Origin: a virus
IMG/VR virus record: IMGVR_UViG_3300035698_028007
Coordinates: 1-44,478 of that record
Direction: 5' to 3' (one strand)
DNA length: 44,478 nt
Shown: positions 26,748 through 34,348 of the stretch, piece after piece
Position numbering within the stretch: the first letter of the stretch is position 1
Layout: each line of letters opens with the position of its first letter
Position numbers and translations under genes: made by a program
Notes under the pieces: model-generated
What the model was told of the DNA's origin: nothing
Databases searched by the model: none
Seen by the model: only the letters and a program-made list of their open reading frames with translations

Positions 26748-28698
26748 AAAGCAAAAGAAATCGCATCTTAAAGATACTCCTGAAATTGTTCAACAGAACA
26801 TGCAGGAACTTCATACCTACCGAGAATATTATGATAGCTGTCTTAATTTTAGGGAAAGAAGGATTAAGAACCGGAAATACTACCGGGGTGATCAATGGCA
26901 TGAATTGATTAATAACCCTGATGTTGCCGGTGAAGTAATTACTGAAGAAGATTATATTAAGGATAGAGGTAAGATCCCCTTTAAACAGAATATAATTCGT
27001 CAGTTAGTTAAAAATGTTCTTGGTCAGTTCCGGGTAAATCCTAATAAAAGTATGGTTGTTGCCAGAGATAGGGATGAACAGAAAACTTCTGAGATGATGA
27101 ATTGCGCCCTGGAAGCTGTAAACGACATGAATCGATCAGTAGCTATAAATACCAGAAACTATGAGGAGTTTTTAATCTCAGGTATGTGTATGGGAAAAGT
27201 AAGTTATGATTGGATCCGGGAAAGAAACATTGAAGATGTAAGGAAAAAGAATGTACCAGTAGCAAGAATATTTTATAACTCAGATGTTCAAGATGTTCGT
27301 TTGTTAGATATTCGGCTTGTTGGTGAATTACATGATTTAACACTTGATGAAATTACTATGAACTTTGCCCATACCAGAGCAGAAGAAGAAATAATTAAGG
27401 AATGGTATGGTATGAGAGGCGATAAGGAAGATAGTAACTTTCAGATAACAGCAAATGAAGGACTATCAGCAGATCAATTTGATCATATAGACTTCTTTAT
27501 TCCCCTGGATGAACATAAATGTAGAGTAATTGAGGCATGGAGTTTAAAATCTTCATGGAAAACCTATGTTCATGATTATATGGATGGGAGTTATAAGATA
27601 TCCAATGTTTCATTAAAGGAGATTGAAAAGCTTAATGCAGAAAGGATCGAGATAGGATTAGCCAATGGAGAATTGAAAGAAGATATTAAACTCTTAGATG
27701 CACAGGAAAAAAGAGTGCAAACATGGCATGTTAAGTATTATACTCCTAATGGGCAAACATTATTTGAATCTGAATCACCTTATTACCATGGGGAGCATCC
27801 TTACGCAATGTTATTATATCCATTACTTGATGGTGAAGTATGGGGATTGGTTGAGGATATCATAGATCAGCAAAGATATATTAACCGGTTGATATCATTA
27901 CTTGACTTTATTATTGGTGCAAGTGCAAAGGGAGTATTACTATTTCCTGAAACTGCAAAGCCTGATGATATGACTATGGATGATATTGCAGACGAATGGA
28001 CCAGATATGATGGTATAATAAAATATAAACCTAAACCAGGCATAGAAGTACCTCAACAGATATCTTCCAATTCAACAAACATAGGTGCGCATGAGTTATT
28101 AGCAGTACAGCTAAAATTTATGCAGGAGATCTCTGGTGTATCACCGGCAATACAAGGTCAAAATCCAAGTGCCGGTACTCCTTCCTCTTTATATGCGCAG
28201 GAGGCTCAAAATGCTACTATCAATATAAAAGATTATATGGATAGCTTTATGGAGTTTCAGCGTGTTATGGACCAGAAAACATTACAGCTTATACAACAGT
28301 ATTACAAAAACCCGAGATATCTTGCTATATCTGGTAAGGATTATAGTGAAGAAATAAGGTCATTTAATCCTGAAAAGGTTAAAAATCTGTTATATGATGT
28401 TAATGTTGTTCAGGGAGTCGATGCTCCAGTATATCGTCAAATGATGGAAGAAACATTAACCAAGCTTCTTGATGGTGGATATATCGATATAACAATGTTC
28501 TTAGGAAATTCTTCAGTCCCATTTGCTGATAAATTACTCGATCAGATTAATCTGAGAAATGAGAAAATGGCAAACGGTGAGGATCCCGGCAATATTCCTG
28601 CTGAATTACTTAACCAAGTACAAGGAGGCGCAGAGGCCGGTTTGAATCCTAATTCACAAAAAATCGTTAGCCACTTGACAAGACCACAACAAAATTAG
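26734..28698 (+). CDS. portal protein
   Basis: A 654-residue protein beginning inside the end of the giant gene. Portal features include a helical N-terminus with YYRGDQWHE (49-57) and KQNIIRQLVKNVLGQFRVNP, the crown-wing start typical of P22-like portals. A central domain follows with YYHGEHPYAMLLYPLLDGEVWGLVEDI. The stem and crown region contains QEISGVSPAIQGQ, then a long helix through YAQEAQNATINIKDYMDSFMEFQRVMDQKTL. The dodecameric portal would form the packaging channel and dock the terminase. The C-terminal 40 residues are Gln/Asn/Gly-rich and look disordered. It is the last plus-strand gene of the block. Terminase lies on the other strand 10 kb away, an unusual separation for these partners. 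Confidence 0.8.
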   Translation: MKQNKKQKKSHLKDTPEIVQQNMQELHTYREYYDSCLNFRERRIKNRKYYRGDQWHELINNPDVAGEVITEEDYIKDRGKIPFKQNIIRQLVKNVLGQFRVNPNKSMVVARDRDEQKTSEMMNCALEAVNDMNRSVAINTRNYEEFLISGMCMGKVSYDWIRERNIEDVRKKNVPVARIFYNSDVQDVRLLDIRLVGELHDLTLDEITMNFAHTRAEEEIIKEWYGMRGDKEDSNFQITANEGLSADQFDHIDFFIPLDEHKCRVIEAWSLKSSWKTYVHDYMDGSYKISNVSLKEIEKLNAERIEIGLANGELKEDIKLLDAQEKRVQTWHVKYYTPNGQTLFESESPYYHGEHPYAMLLYPLLDGEVWGLVEDIIDQQRYINRLISLLDFIIGASAKGVLLFPETAKPDDMTMDDIADEWTRYDGIIKYKPKPGIEVPQQISSNSTNIGAHELLAVQLKFMQEISGVSPAIQGQNPSAGTPSSLYAQEAQNATINIKDYMDSFMEFQRVMDQKTLQLIQQYYKNPRYLAISGKDYSEEIRSFNPEKVKNLLYDVNVVQGVDAPVYRQMMEETLTKLLDGGYIDITMFLGNSSVPFADKLLDQINLRNEKMANGEDPGNIPAELLNQVQGGAEAGLNPNSQKIVSHLTRPQQN

Positions 28699-28740
28699 TT
28701 TTTAGGTTAATTTGAGTAATTGTTTGTTTTAGGTTTGAAT
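28699..28740. repeat. TTTTTAGGTTAA element after portal
   Basis: TTTTTAGGTTAA (28699-28710) starts right at the portal stop, and a variant TTTTAGGTTTGAAT follows at 28727-28740. Exact copies of the 12-mer occur at 32921-32932 and 33168-33179, where its complement lies in the leaders of minus-strand genes. Confidence 0.45.
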
Positions 28741-28741
28741 A

Positions 28742-28767
28742 GAAAAGGCTCCGGGAGGAGCCTTTTC
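28742..28767. terminator. bidirectional terminator between portal and WlbA-like gene
   Basis: Perfect 11-bp stem GAAAAGGCTCC with GGAGCCTTTTC around the loop GGGA, giving T-runs on both strands. It separates two convergent transcripts. A further inverted repeat (TTGTTGA 28848-28854, TCAACAA 28865-28871) touches the end of the minus-strand gene and may help end that transcript. Confidence 0.85.
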
Positions 28768-28871
28768 TTAATGAAAATAAAATAAGTTGTAACCTGGACT
28801 ATTTGAACTACAAATATACTATGTATTTTCCTTTATTAATATTTTAGTTGTTGACAGGATGTTATCAACAA

Positions 28872-29747
28872 TTATCTTAGACTTTCTACTATTTTAATGC
28901 TTGGCCTGGCATCTTTAATTCCAAAACCATTACCGGCAAGGATCTCCTGATATGATGTTGTATGAAGGTCTGTGAACCCGGTTGAAAACTCAATTTCATC
29001 ACTATTAATTATTAATCTTCTATAAGTTCTTATCCCTAAATTTGAGATATTATAAGGTAGAGAATCCTTATTAATACTTAAATTCCAATCAACTTTAGCA
29101 TTTTTTAGCTCTAAATTTCCACTAATAGAATCCTTTTTTTGATTAACATCAGACCAAATTTCCTTTACCTCCCCAAATAACCATATTAACATATCAAAGA
29201 AATGAATACCAATGTTTGTAGCAATACCTCCAGACTTCGCAATATCAGCTTTCCAAGAGTTATGATACCAATTTCCTCTTGATGTAATATATTCGAGTTT
29301 AACGATATTATTACTATATGTGTTTTGTTTCAACTTTATTATATCTGGATGCAACCTTGTTTGAAGAATTGTATAAACTTTTTTACCTGTTTCTTTCTCC
29401 AATTCGATAAGTCCGGGAAGGTTCCGGGAATTTAACACCAGAGGTTTTTCACATATTGCATTGGCTCCTGATCGGAGAGCAAACCTGATATGTGAGTCAT
29501 GAAGATAGTTTGGAGAGCAAATACTGACATAATCAATACTGGTCCCTGATCTTCTTAATTTATCAATATGCCGATCAAAGCGTTCAAATTCTGTGAAGAA
29601 TTGACATTCCGGAAAGAAGCTATCGAGGATCCCAACCGAATCATTAGAATCCAGGGCGCATAATAAATTACCTCCAACATCCTTTATGGCTTTGAGATGT
29701 CGAGGGGCTATATACCCCCCAACACCAATTATTGCAAAGTTTTTCAT
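28872..29747 (-). CDS. Gfo/Idh/MocA oxidoreductase, WlbA/WbpB-like UDP-amino-uronate 3-dehydrogenase
   Basis: A 291-residue protein with an N-terminal NAD-binding segment IIGVGGYIAPRHLKAIKD (6-23). It has the family lysine in CEKPL (K101) and SGGIATNIGIHFFDMLIWLFG (172-192). GYIAPRHLKAIKD, SVGILDSFFPECQFFTEFERFDRH and YVSICSPNYLHDSHIRFAL match my recollection of WlbA/WbpB rather than general oxidoreductases. Those enzymes oxidise C3 of UDP-N-acetylglucosaminuronate on the way to diacetylated amino-uronates used in lipopolysaccharide. Length is slightly below the usual 310-350 residues, mainly at the C-terminus. It is the last gene of the terminase-led minus-strand run and starts inside the preceding stop. 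The run also has a UDP-sugar 2-epimerase and a nucleotide-sugar dehydrogenase-like gene, but no aminotransferase or acetyltransferase. Confidence 0.8.
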   Translation of the reverse strand: MKNFAIIGVGGYIAPRHLKAIKDVGGNLLCALDSNDSVGILDSFFPECQFFTEFERFDRHIDKLRRSGTSIDYVSICSPNYLHDSHIRFALRSGANAICEKPLVLNSRNLPGLIELEKETGKKVYTILQTRLHPDIIKLKQNTYSNNIVKLEYITSRGNWYHNSWKADIAKSGGIATNIGIHFFDMLIWLFGEVKEIWSDVNQKKDSISGNLELKNAKVDWNLSINKDSLPYNISNLGIRTYRRLIINSDEIEFSTGFTDLHTTSYQEILAGNGFGIKDARPSIKIVESLR

Positions 29748-30145
29748 ATTAAATCAATTGTTATTTTATTAAGTTCTTTGAAGTTTAATCCAGATATAGC
29801 GTCCAATAAAATATTTTTCTGAACTCCTATTTCATTCCATTCTACATATTTTGATAAACTTAGAGATATTTCATCATTTCTTGTGTATTCCCATTCCATT
29901 GGCTCTGAATTATTATCCCTTCTGCAGCTATTTTTAAGTTCTATTGATAATTTTATTTGAAACTGAGGTTCCATGTGAGGAACTACTTTCAATATTTCAT
30001 TATATTCCTCTATCCACTCAACAGGAATTTTTTCCCCTGCCTGGTATTTTCTAGCAATAGCCTCACATATTTCAATATACCTTTCTTCATCTCTTACAAA
30101 CTTTGGAACTAAACCCAAAGCAGGTCTTGTATTTTTATTATCCAT
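29744..30145 (-). CDS. conserved-type phage hypothetical protein (133 aa)
   Basis: The frame opens upstream at a TTG (30169), but ATG 30145 (MDNKNTRPALGLVPKF) is the natural start. RPALGLVPKFVRDEERYIEICEAIARKY followed by IPVEWIEEYNEI is a pattern I associate with hypothetical proteins of Bacteroidota phages, with no known function. The C-terminal half is helical. The stop overlaps the next start (ATGA). It sits between the DHH phosphoesterase and the WlbA-like gene. Confidence 0.6.
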   Translation of the reverse strand: MDNKNTRPALGLVPKFVRDEERYIEICEAIARKYQAGEKIPVEWIEEYNEILKVVPHMEPQFQIKLSIELKNSCRRDNNSEPMEWEYTRNDEISLSLSKYVEWNEIGVQKNILLDAISGLNFKELNKITIDLI

Positions 30146-30169
30146 GTTATAAGTTTTTATGATATTCAA

Positions 30170-31111
30170 TTAATTTATTACTGCTAAAGATCCAGCACAA
30201 CTAATATAAACATCAATATTTGTAGTTGTAAATCCAGAGGCTCCTTTATGGCCTCCACCTCCACGTATTTTACAAATTTCTGAGCAATCAACCTCTCCAT
30301 TGTCATTATAAAGAGAAAATTCCCAAAGGCCATCTTTTCTTAACCAAAAACAACCTGCGCCATCATAACCTTCCTTATGATAATCAATCTGATAGTTTAT
30401 TGGATTAAATCTCTCCTTATTACAAACAATAAATTTATGTTTACCAAAGAATAGTTCAAAACCTTTATCATAGGTTTGTTTGGCCTCAACACAGAGATAT
30501 TGATAAATTTGCCTCCCGGTAGTTATAAGATCCTTTATGTGTTCATGATTTCCCTCTGCTTCCTGTTCTAAGTGATATCGCAGATGTTTATAACAACTCT
30601 CTGGATCTGTTATAATTCCTCTTGATGCATATTGAAACATTAGAACCTTCTGGCTTTCTCCCAAGGATAGTGTTTTATGACGGAAACAATCATATAACCC
30701 AAGCATTTCAACCATCATAGGCATAGGATCCTTTGGAAATAAATGTTTCCAGGTAAGTTCACAGGCTGAAAAGTTTTCACCCTCTTTTGGGAAAATTGCC
30801 AAATAAGGAACTTCACTATTTTTAAATCTCTCATTATATTCTTTTATTGCTGAAGAATGATGATCAATCCATGTGAAGTGTTGTCTTGAATAAGCTGATA
30901 TTTTTATCATTTCATCAGTTGGAAATGCAACATCAACCATTATTACCTCACAATCTTTTTCAATTTCAGGAAGTGGCATACCATAATCCCAACCAATAAG
31001 TTCAAGTGTTGCCTCTGGGTATTTTTCTTCAACCCACAATTTAACTATTGATGCTGAACACCAACCATCAAGATCTCTTACGTGATAAATACAAATTACT
31101 TTCTCCCTCAT
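30170..31111 (-). CDS. DHH-family phosphoesterase
   Basis: A 313-residue protein with DHH-superfamily motifs in order: H10, D13 and D15 in YHVRDLDGWCSAS; D60 in MVDVAFP; and the signature WIDHHSS (81-87). The C-terminal DHHA1-type glycine loop GGGGHKGASGF lies near residues 284-294. The two-metal active site is complete. Family members hydrolyse nanoRNA, pAp or cyclic dinucleotides such as c-di-AMP, and some are exonucleases. No extra domain indicates the substrate. A phage could use it for nucleotide recycling or to degrade signalling nucleotides. The Tad2-like gene six genes upstream in the same run makes the second idea worth testing, but it is inference. Its leader resembles the TTTAACCTAAAA leaders of two other genes in the run. 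Confidence 0.8.
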   Translation of the reverse strand: MREKVICIYHVRDLDGWCSASIVKLWVEEKYPEATLELIGWDYGMPLPEIEKDCEVIMVDVAFPTDEMIKISAYSRQHFTWIDHHSSAIKEYNERFKNSEVPYLAIFPKEGENFSACELTWKHLFPKDPMPMMVEMLGLYDCFRHKTLSLGESQKVLMFQYASRGIITDPESCYKHLRYHLEQEAEGNHEHIKDLITTGRQIYQYLCVEAKQTYDKGFELFFGKHKFIVCNKERFNPINYQIDYHKEGYDGAGCFWLRKDGLWEFSLYNDNGEVDCSEICKIRGGGGHKGASGFTTTNIDVYISCAGSLAVIN

Positions 31112-31119
31112 AATATATT

Positions 31120-31419
31120 TTAGTTTAAATTAAAATTAGCACCATTTATAGTTATTCCTTTATAAGTTGGATCTGCAAATCCTTTTGTTATATGTTTAAT
31201 ACAATCTTTCAAAGAATCCTGAGATGGTTTTTCTCCATTACTCTCAGCACAATGAATTAATGTGCATATAGCTTCACATAATGCTGTCATTAACTCAATA
31301 GTACTATGATTATTATAGTCAGCAATAAGTTCATCATATCCCTGTGCGCTAACTTTCTGAATTTTTATTTGTGATCCTTCTCTATTAGAATCAACATCAA
31401 CCACTATTGCTATTTTCAT
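31120..31419 (-). CDS. hypothetical protein (99 aa)
   Basis: A 99-residue small alpha-beta protein. It begins MKIAIVVDVDSNREG and has a helical centre (ELMTALCEAICTLIHCAES) with two cysteines. No family was recognised. The start overlaps the end of the epimerase gene by ATGA, and it lies 8 nt before the DHH gene, so it is expressed with both. Confidence 0.5.
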   Translation of the reverse strand: MKIAIVVDVDSNREGSQIKIQKVSAQGYDELIADYNNHSTIELMTALCEAICTLIHCAESNGEKPSQDSLKDCIKHITKGFADPTYKGITINGANFNLN

Positions 31420-32627
31420 GTTTCTTTATTTTTTTTTTCATACCATTCTTTTAATATTTCAATAATCTTCCCGGATGCTTTACCATCACCAAAAGGTTCA
31501 TGATCTATTTTTCTGGCTTGTGGTATTATTTTATTTGCATTAATAATTCTATCAGTATCCTGGCCAGTAATTATATTCCAATTACCTACTAAAGTTTCTG
31601 GCCACTCAGTTTCGGTCCTTAATGTGATACATTGCCTATCCAAAAAATATGCTTCTTTTTGCAGTCCTCCAGAATCGGTAAATACCTTTTTACAACGAAC
31701 AATCAAATAAATCATATTAGTATAGCTAACAGGATCTATAATTATCACGTTGGAGGGTACACGTATTTTCTTCAGAAGCTTTTTAACTCTTGGATGAACA
31801 GGCCAAAGGAATTTATCTTTTATGGCCTCTAATCCTTTAAAAATGCTTTCCAATGATTTTATATTTGTACTTTCTGCTCTATGAATTGTAAGGAGGTTAT
31901 ATTTTTTCCCTTTAAGAGTATTGACTAAATCTTCTGCAAATTTTATATTAGCCTTACCCATAGCCTTCTCTTTGTAATAAAGAATTGAATCAAACATTAT
32001 ATCACCAACCAGGTGAACATTTGTAGATATATCTTCCCAATCTAAAGAACCATCATATATTAAAATCCCTTCATGATCTTGCCATTGTCTAATAAAATCC
32101 TCTTTTTGGTTTTGATCTATCCCTTTATACTCAGGTATAAATTTTGGACCTCTTGTGTAAGGAAGGTTTAATAGAGCATTTCTTGTAGGACAAAAATTTA
32201 TATCAGCAATACTATCAACAATTATTCTGTTGATTTCTTCCGGCATTTTTCTATTACCACTTCTTATACCGGCTTCAATGTGCGCAACCGGTATATGTTC
32301 TTTTACTGCATATAAGGCTCCTGCCATAGTAGAATTAGTATCTCCATAAACTAAAACAATATCAGGCTTGATTATTGGTATAGTCATTTCAAGCATTTCA
32401 AGCATTTGTGAAAGTTGCATAGCATGAGATTTTACCCGGATATGTAAATTATAATCCGGCTTTGGGATCCTTAACTCCTGATAGAAGATTTCTGAAAGGT
32501 TTTTGTCATAATGTTGACCTGTATCAACAATGAAATGAACTATGCCCGGGTGTTTTTTAAACTCCCGGGACATAGTTGCAACCTTTATCATCTGTGGCCT
32601 TGTGCCAATAATAGATAAAACTTTCAC
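31416..32627 (-). CDS. UDP-N-acetylglucosamine 2-epimerase family protein (WecB/WbpI-like)
   Basis: A 403-residue protein with a GTG start (VKVLSIIGTRPQMIK). Family motifs are IIGTRPQ (6-12), DTGQHYDKNLS (35-45), VYGDTNSTMAGALYA (93-107), AHIEAGIRS (115-123), MPEEINR (128-134), LLTIHRAES (245-253), DSGGLQKEA and TEWPETL. The acidic and histidine catalytic positions D96, E118, E131 and H249 are present. These enzymes invert C2 of UDP-GlcNAc or of UDP-2,3-diacetamido-glucuronate (WbpI/WlbD). About 35 extra residues near 158-203 separate the two Rossmann halves compared with the usual family spacing. With the WlbA-like gene it suggests a mannuronate-type diamino sugar product. Stop and next start overlap (ATGA). 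Confidence 0.85.
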   Translation of the reverse strand: MKVLSIIGTRPQMIKVATMSREFKKHPGIVHFIVDTGQHYDKNLSEIFYQELRIPKPDYNLHIRVKSHAMQLSQMLEMLEMTIPIIKPDIVLVYGDTNSTMAGALYAVKEHIPVAHIEAGIRSGNRKMPEEINRIIVDSIADINFCPTRNALLNLPYTRGPKFIPEYKGIDQNQKEDFIRQWQDHEGILIYDGSLDWEDISTNVHLVGDIMFDSILYYKEKAMGKANIKFAEDLVNTLKGKKYNLLTIHRAESTNIKSLESIFKGLEAIKDKFLWPVHPRVKKLLKKIRVPSNVIIIDPVSYTNMIYLIVRCKKVFTDSGGLQKEAYFLDRQCITLRTETEWPETLVGNWNIITGQDTDRIINANKIIPQARKIDHEPFGDGKASGKIIEILKEWYEKKNKET

Positions 32628-32630
32628 AAA

Positions 32631-32909
32631 TTAAAAGTTATTAGTTCTATCTATTTGAGCATGGATCATTTTTCCCATTTTTTCAATTTTATTTACTATA
32701 TGATCCAATTTTTCAGCATAGCCATCAGGTTCCTTCTTTTCAGTAACATCCGTCTTTGGCTCTGGTTCCGTCTTTGGCGATCCTACTAATCTATCACTAT
32801 GATTACTTAATCTACTTTTAGCCTCAGATACGCAATCATAAATTCCATCCAATCTTGCTAATGAATTATCAATACCATTGATACTTTTAGCCTCTCCACT
32901 TCCACTCAT
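32631..32909 (-). CDS. hypothetical coiled-coil protein (92 aa)
   Basis: A 92-residue polar protein. The N-terminal half contains SINGIDNSLARLDGIYDCVSEAKSRLS, a helix with hydrophobic spacing. A charged Pro/Glu/Lys linker follows, then a second heptad-like helix (LDHIVNKIEKMGKMIHAQI). No family was recognised, but two helices joined by a disordered linker are typical of small structural phage proteins. A TTAACCTAAAAA leader lies 12-23 nt before the start. It precedes the epimerase gene by only 3 nt. Confidence 0.5.
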   Translation of the reverse strand: MSGSGEAKSINGIDNSLARLDGIYDCVSEAKSRLSNHSDRLVGSPKTEPEPKTDVTEKKEPDGYAEKLDHIVNKIEKMGKMIHAQIDRTNNF

Positions 32910-32920
32910 AATAATCTTCT

Positions 32921-32932
32921 TTTTTAGGTTAA
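32921..32932 (-). promoter_or_regulatory. leader element TTAACCTAAAAA (copy before 32909 gene)
   Basis: An exact 12-mer in the 5' leader of the coiled-coil gene, 11 nt from its ATG, also found before the Tad2-like gene and after portal. It may be a translation enhancer, a transcription signal or a scar of cassette insertion. Confidence 0.35.
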
Positions 32933-32945
32933 ATTAAATTAAAAA

Positions 32946-33158
32946 TTAATCAACTACTTCCCACTCCTCAGAAAATAGTTCAATATTTGTTTCTTTCCAG
33001 GGGACTTTTCCAAAACGACTTTCGACATATAAATATGGCGCAGTCATTTTACTATTCTCGTCAGGATATTGAGCCTTGATTTTTACCTCTGGACTCCATG
33101 CAGGTAATCTCATTGATTTACCTTTTTTTACTTGTTCAAATGCTTCTCCGAAATTCAT
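32946..33158 (-). CDS. tad2: DUF2829 / Tad2-like anti-Thoeris protein
   Basis: A 70-residue protein with the DUF2829 pattern from end to end. It opens MNFGEAFEQVKKGKSMRLPAW (FGEA...L/VKKGK...R..W). The middle has PYLYVESRFGKVPW, and it closes ELFSEEWEVVD, corresponding to the D-x-L-A-x-D-W-x-V ending. DUF2829 proteins include Tad2, which forms oligomers and sequesters the cyclic ADP-ribose-type signal of Thoeris defence. Length is on the short side, with a compact central loop. The gene lies within the late-looking terminase and glycosylation run. That is an odd place for an early counter-defence function unless the run has internal promoters. The symbol is by family resemblance only; binding-site residues were not checked. 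Confidence 0.7.
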   Translation of the reverse strand: MNFGEAFEQVKKGKSMRLPAWSPEVKIKAQYPDENSKMTAPYLYVESRFGKVPWKETNIELFSEEWEVVD

Positions 33159-33167
33159 AATAAATTG

Positions 33168-33179
33168 TTTTTAGGTTAA
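33168..33179 (-). promoter_or_regulatory. leader element TTAACCTAAAAA (copy before Tad2-like gene)
   Basis: An exact copy 9 nt upstream of the Tad2-like start, overlapping the stop codon of the preceding glycosyltransferase gene. Confidence 0.35.
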
Positions 33180-33901
33180 AATAAATCTTTAATTATAGCT
33201 TGTAAATATCTGTTCAGTCCCCTATCTTCATAATTAAGGAACATTTTTCCTTTTAGTTTTTCCCTTATCCTGGTAGAATTATAACTCTGTACTATACTTG
33301 CTTTTCTGTGAGGAAGGTTTGTGAGTAATGCTTCTGGCTTGGGATAATAGTTATTAAAGTATAATGTAGCAAATAGTAGAGGTCTGGTCCTTAAATTATA
33401 TTTATTAATAATTTCCAATACTCTTTTTTTATTAAGCATCCTGGGAAGGTGTGTTTCATAAGAATATGTTGGTAATCCTTCATTTTGCAGTTCAATAAGT
33501 GTTTTGTAATGCTGTCCTTTCCACCTTTGGGATGCCATAATACTTCTTCCGGCCTCTTTTAATGGTGATTTTACATGATGATTGGCTACTATCTGGGTGA
33601 GGTAAGATTTTTTAACCGGCCTGAGAAATATGATATCATCATACATATACACAAAATCCTCATTAATATCTGGTCTTGCGCATATATCTAATAGTTTTTG
33701 GGTAGCATCAAAGCTTTTAGCAAACTTATGTCCCTTAATTCTTTCTGATGTTACCCAATGGGATCCTTTAAGTTTGGGATTATCACCAACAACATAGATC
33801 TTAAATTTTTCCTGATAGTATTTCTTCACACTCTTGCAGGAATACTCTATTTCCTTCCAAATAGCGTAACTATCCAAATAAACGTAAACAAAATGTGTCA
33901 T
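33176..33901 (-). CDS. glycosyltransferase-like protein (GT-A / Stealth-like)
   Basis: A 241-residue protein. The N-terminus FVYVYLDSYAIWKEIEYSCKSVKKYYQEKFKIYVVGD resembles the nucleotide-binding start of hexosyltransferases that act on capsule-like polymers. ARPDINEDFVYMYDDIIFLRPV holds a metal-binding Asp-Asp motif (YDD) typical of GT-A folds and of Stealth-family phosphotransferases. YETHLPRMLNKKRVLEII resembles the downstream His-containing block of the same group. Donor and acceptor are unknown. It starts inside the stop of the preceding gene (ATGA) and is one of three glycosyltransferase genes in this run. Confidence 0.6.
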   Translation of the reverse strand: MTHFVYVYLDSYAIWKEIEYSCKSVKKYYQEKFKIYVVGDNPKLKGSHWVTSERIKGHKFAKSFDATQKLLDICARPDINEDFVYMYDDIIFLRPVKKSYLTQIVANHHVKSPLKEAGRSIMASQRWKGQHYKTLIELQNEGLPTYSYETHLPRMLNKKRVLEIINKYNLRTRPLLFATLYFNNYYPKPEALLTNLPHRKASIVQSYNSTRIREKLKGKMFLNYEDRGLNRYLQAIIKDLF

Positions 33902-34089
33902 GTTTTTTCAATTTTACAAGATCCTATCCTTACTGATTTTTGACCATTATAAACAAATGATGTTTGTCCCGGAACTACTTCGGCTTCAAATTGTAATTCT
34001 TTTTCATTCCATACCATAACAACCTCAATTTCTAATAGCATATTTCTGATATCACCTTCTGTTATGGGAGGCTCTTTTATATTACACAT
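33898..34089 (-). CDS. hypothetical protein (63 aa)
   Basis: A 63-residue protein. A short helical N-terminus with ITEGDIRNMLLEIEVVM is followed by a strand-rich part (LQFEAEVVPGQTSFVYNGQKSVRIGSCKIE). No family was recognised. The stop overlaps the next start (ATGA), so it is coupled to the glycosyltransferase. Confidence 0.5.
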   Translation of the reverse strand: MCNIKEPPITEGDIRNMLLEIEVVMVWNEKELQFEAEVVPGQTSFVYNGQKSVRIGSCKIEKT

Positions 34090-34099
34090 AATTTATATA

Positions 34100-34348
34100 T
34101 TAAAGCAGGGTAAAATTTCCTTGAAGTAATACATATCTACCAAAGATATTCTCAATCTTCTGGTTGAGAAGATTAATTTTCTGGTTGAGAAGAATAATCT
34201 GGTCCTCCAATTTCTTTATATCGGTTGAAGGTTCAGGATCCTTCATAGGCTGTATATCCCATGTAATTTTAGGATTATTTTCTTTCAGTTCTGTGAGGAT
34301 TGATGCTATTGCACCTACATCAGTAGGTTTTAAGTTTGTTATTTGCAT
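34100..34348 (-). CDS. hypothetical coiled-coil protein (82 aa)
   Basis: An 82-residue protein. Residues about 44-68 carry heptads (LEDQIILLNQKINLLNQKI) encoded by two copies of a 21-bp DNA repeat (34158-34178 and 34179-34199). A short coiled-coil oligomer is likely. The N-terminal TNLKPTDVGAIASILTELKENNP looks like a helical cap. A strong Shine-Dalgarno site (AAAGGAG) precedes ATG 34348, and the start overlaps the preceding glycosyltransferase gene by 10 nt. No family was recognised; a small structural or scaffold role is possible. Confidence 0.5.
   Translation of the reverse strand: MQITNLKPTDVGAIASILTELKENNPKITWDIQPMKDPEPSTDIKKLEDQIILLNQKINLLNQKIENIFGRYVLLQGNFTLL
34158..34199. repeat. 21-bp tandem repeat, two copies
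   Basis: Two copies of TTCTGGTTGAGAAGAWTAAT plus one base, encoding the heptad LLNQKI(N/E) of the 34348 gene. Nearly perfect in DNA, so it is a recent duplication that could vary in copy number. Confidence 0.65.
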
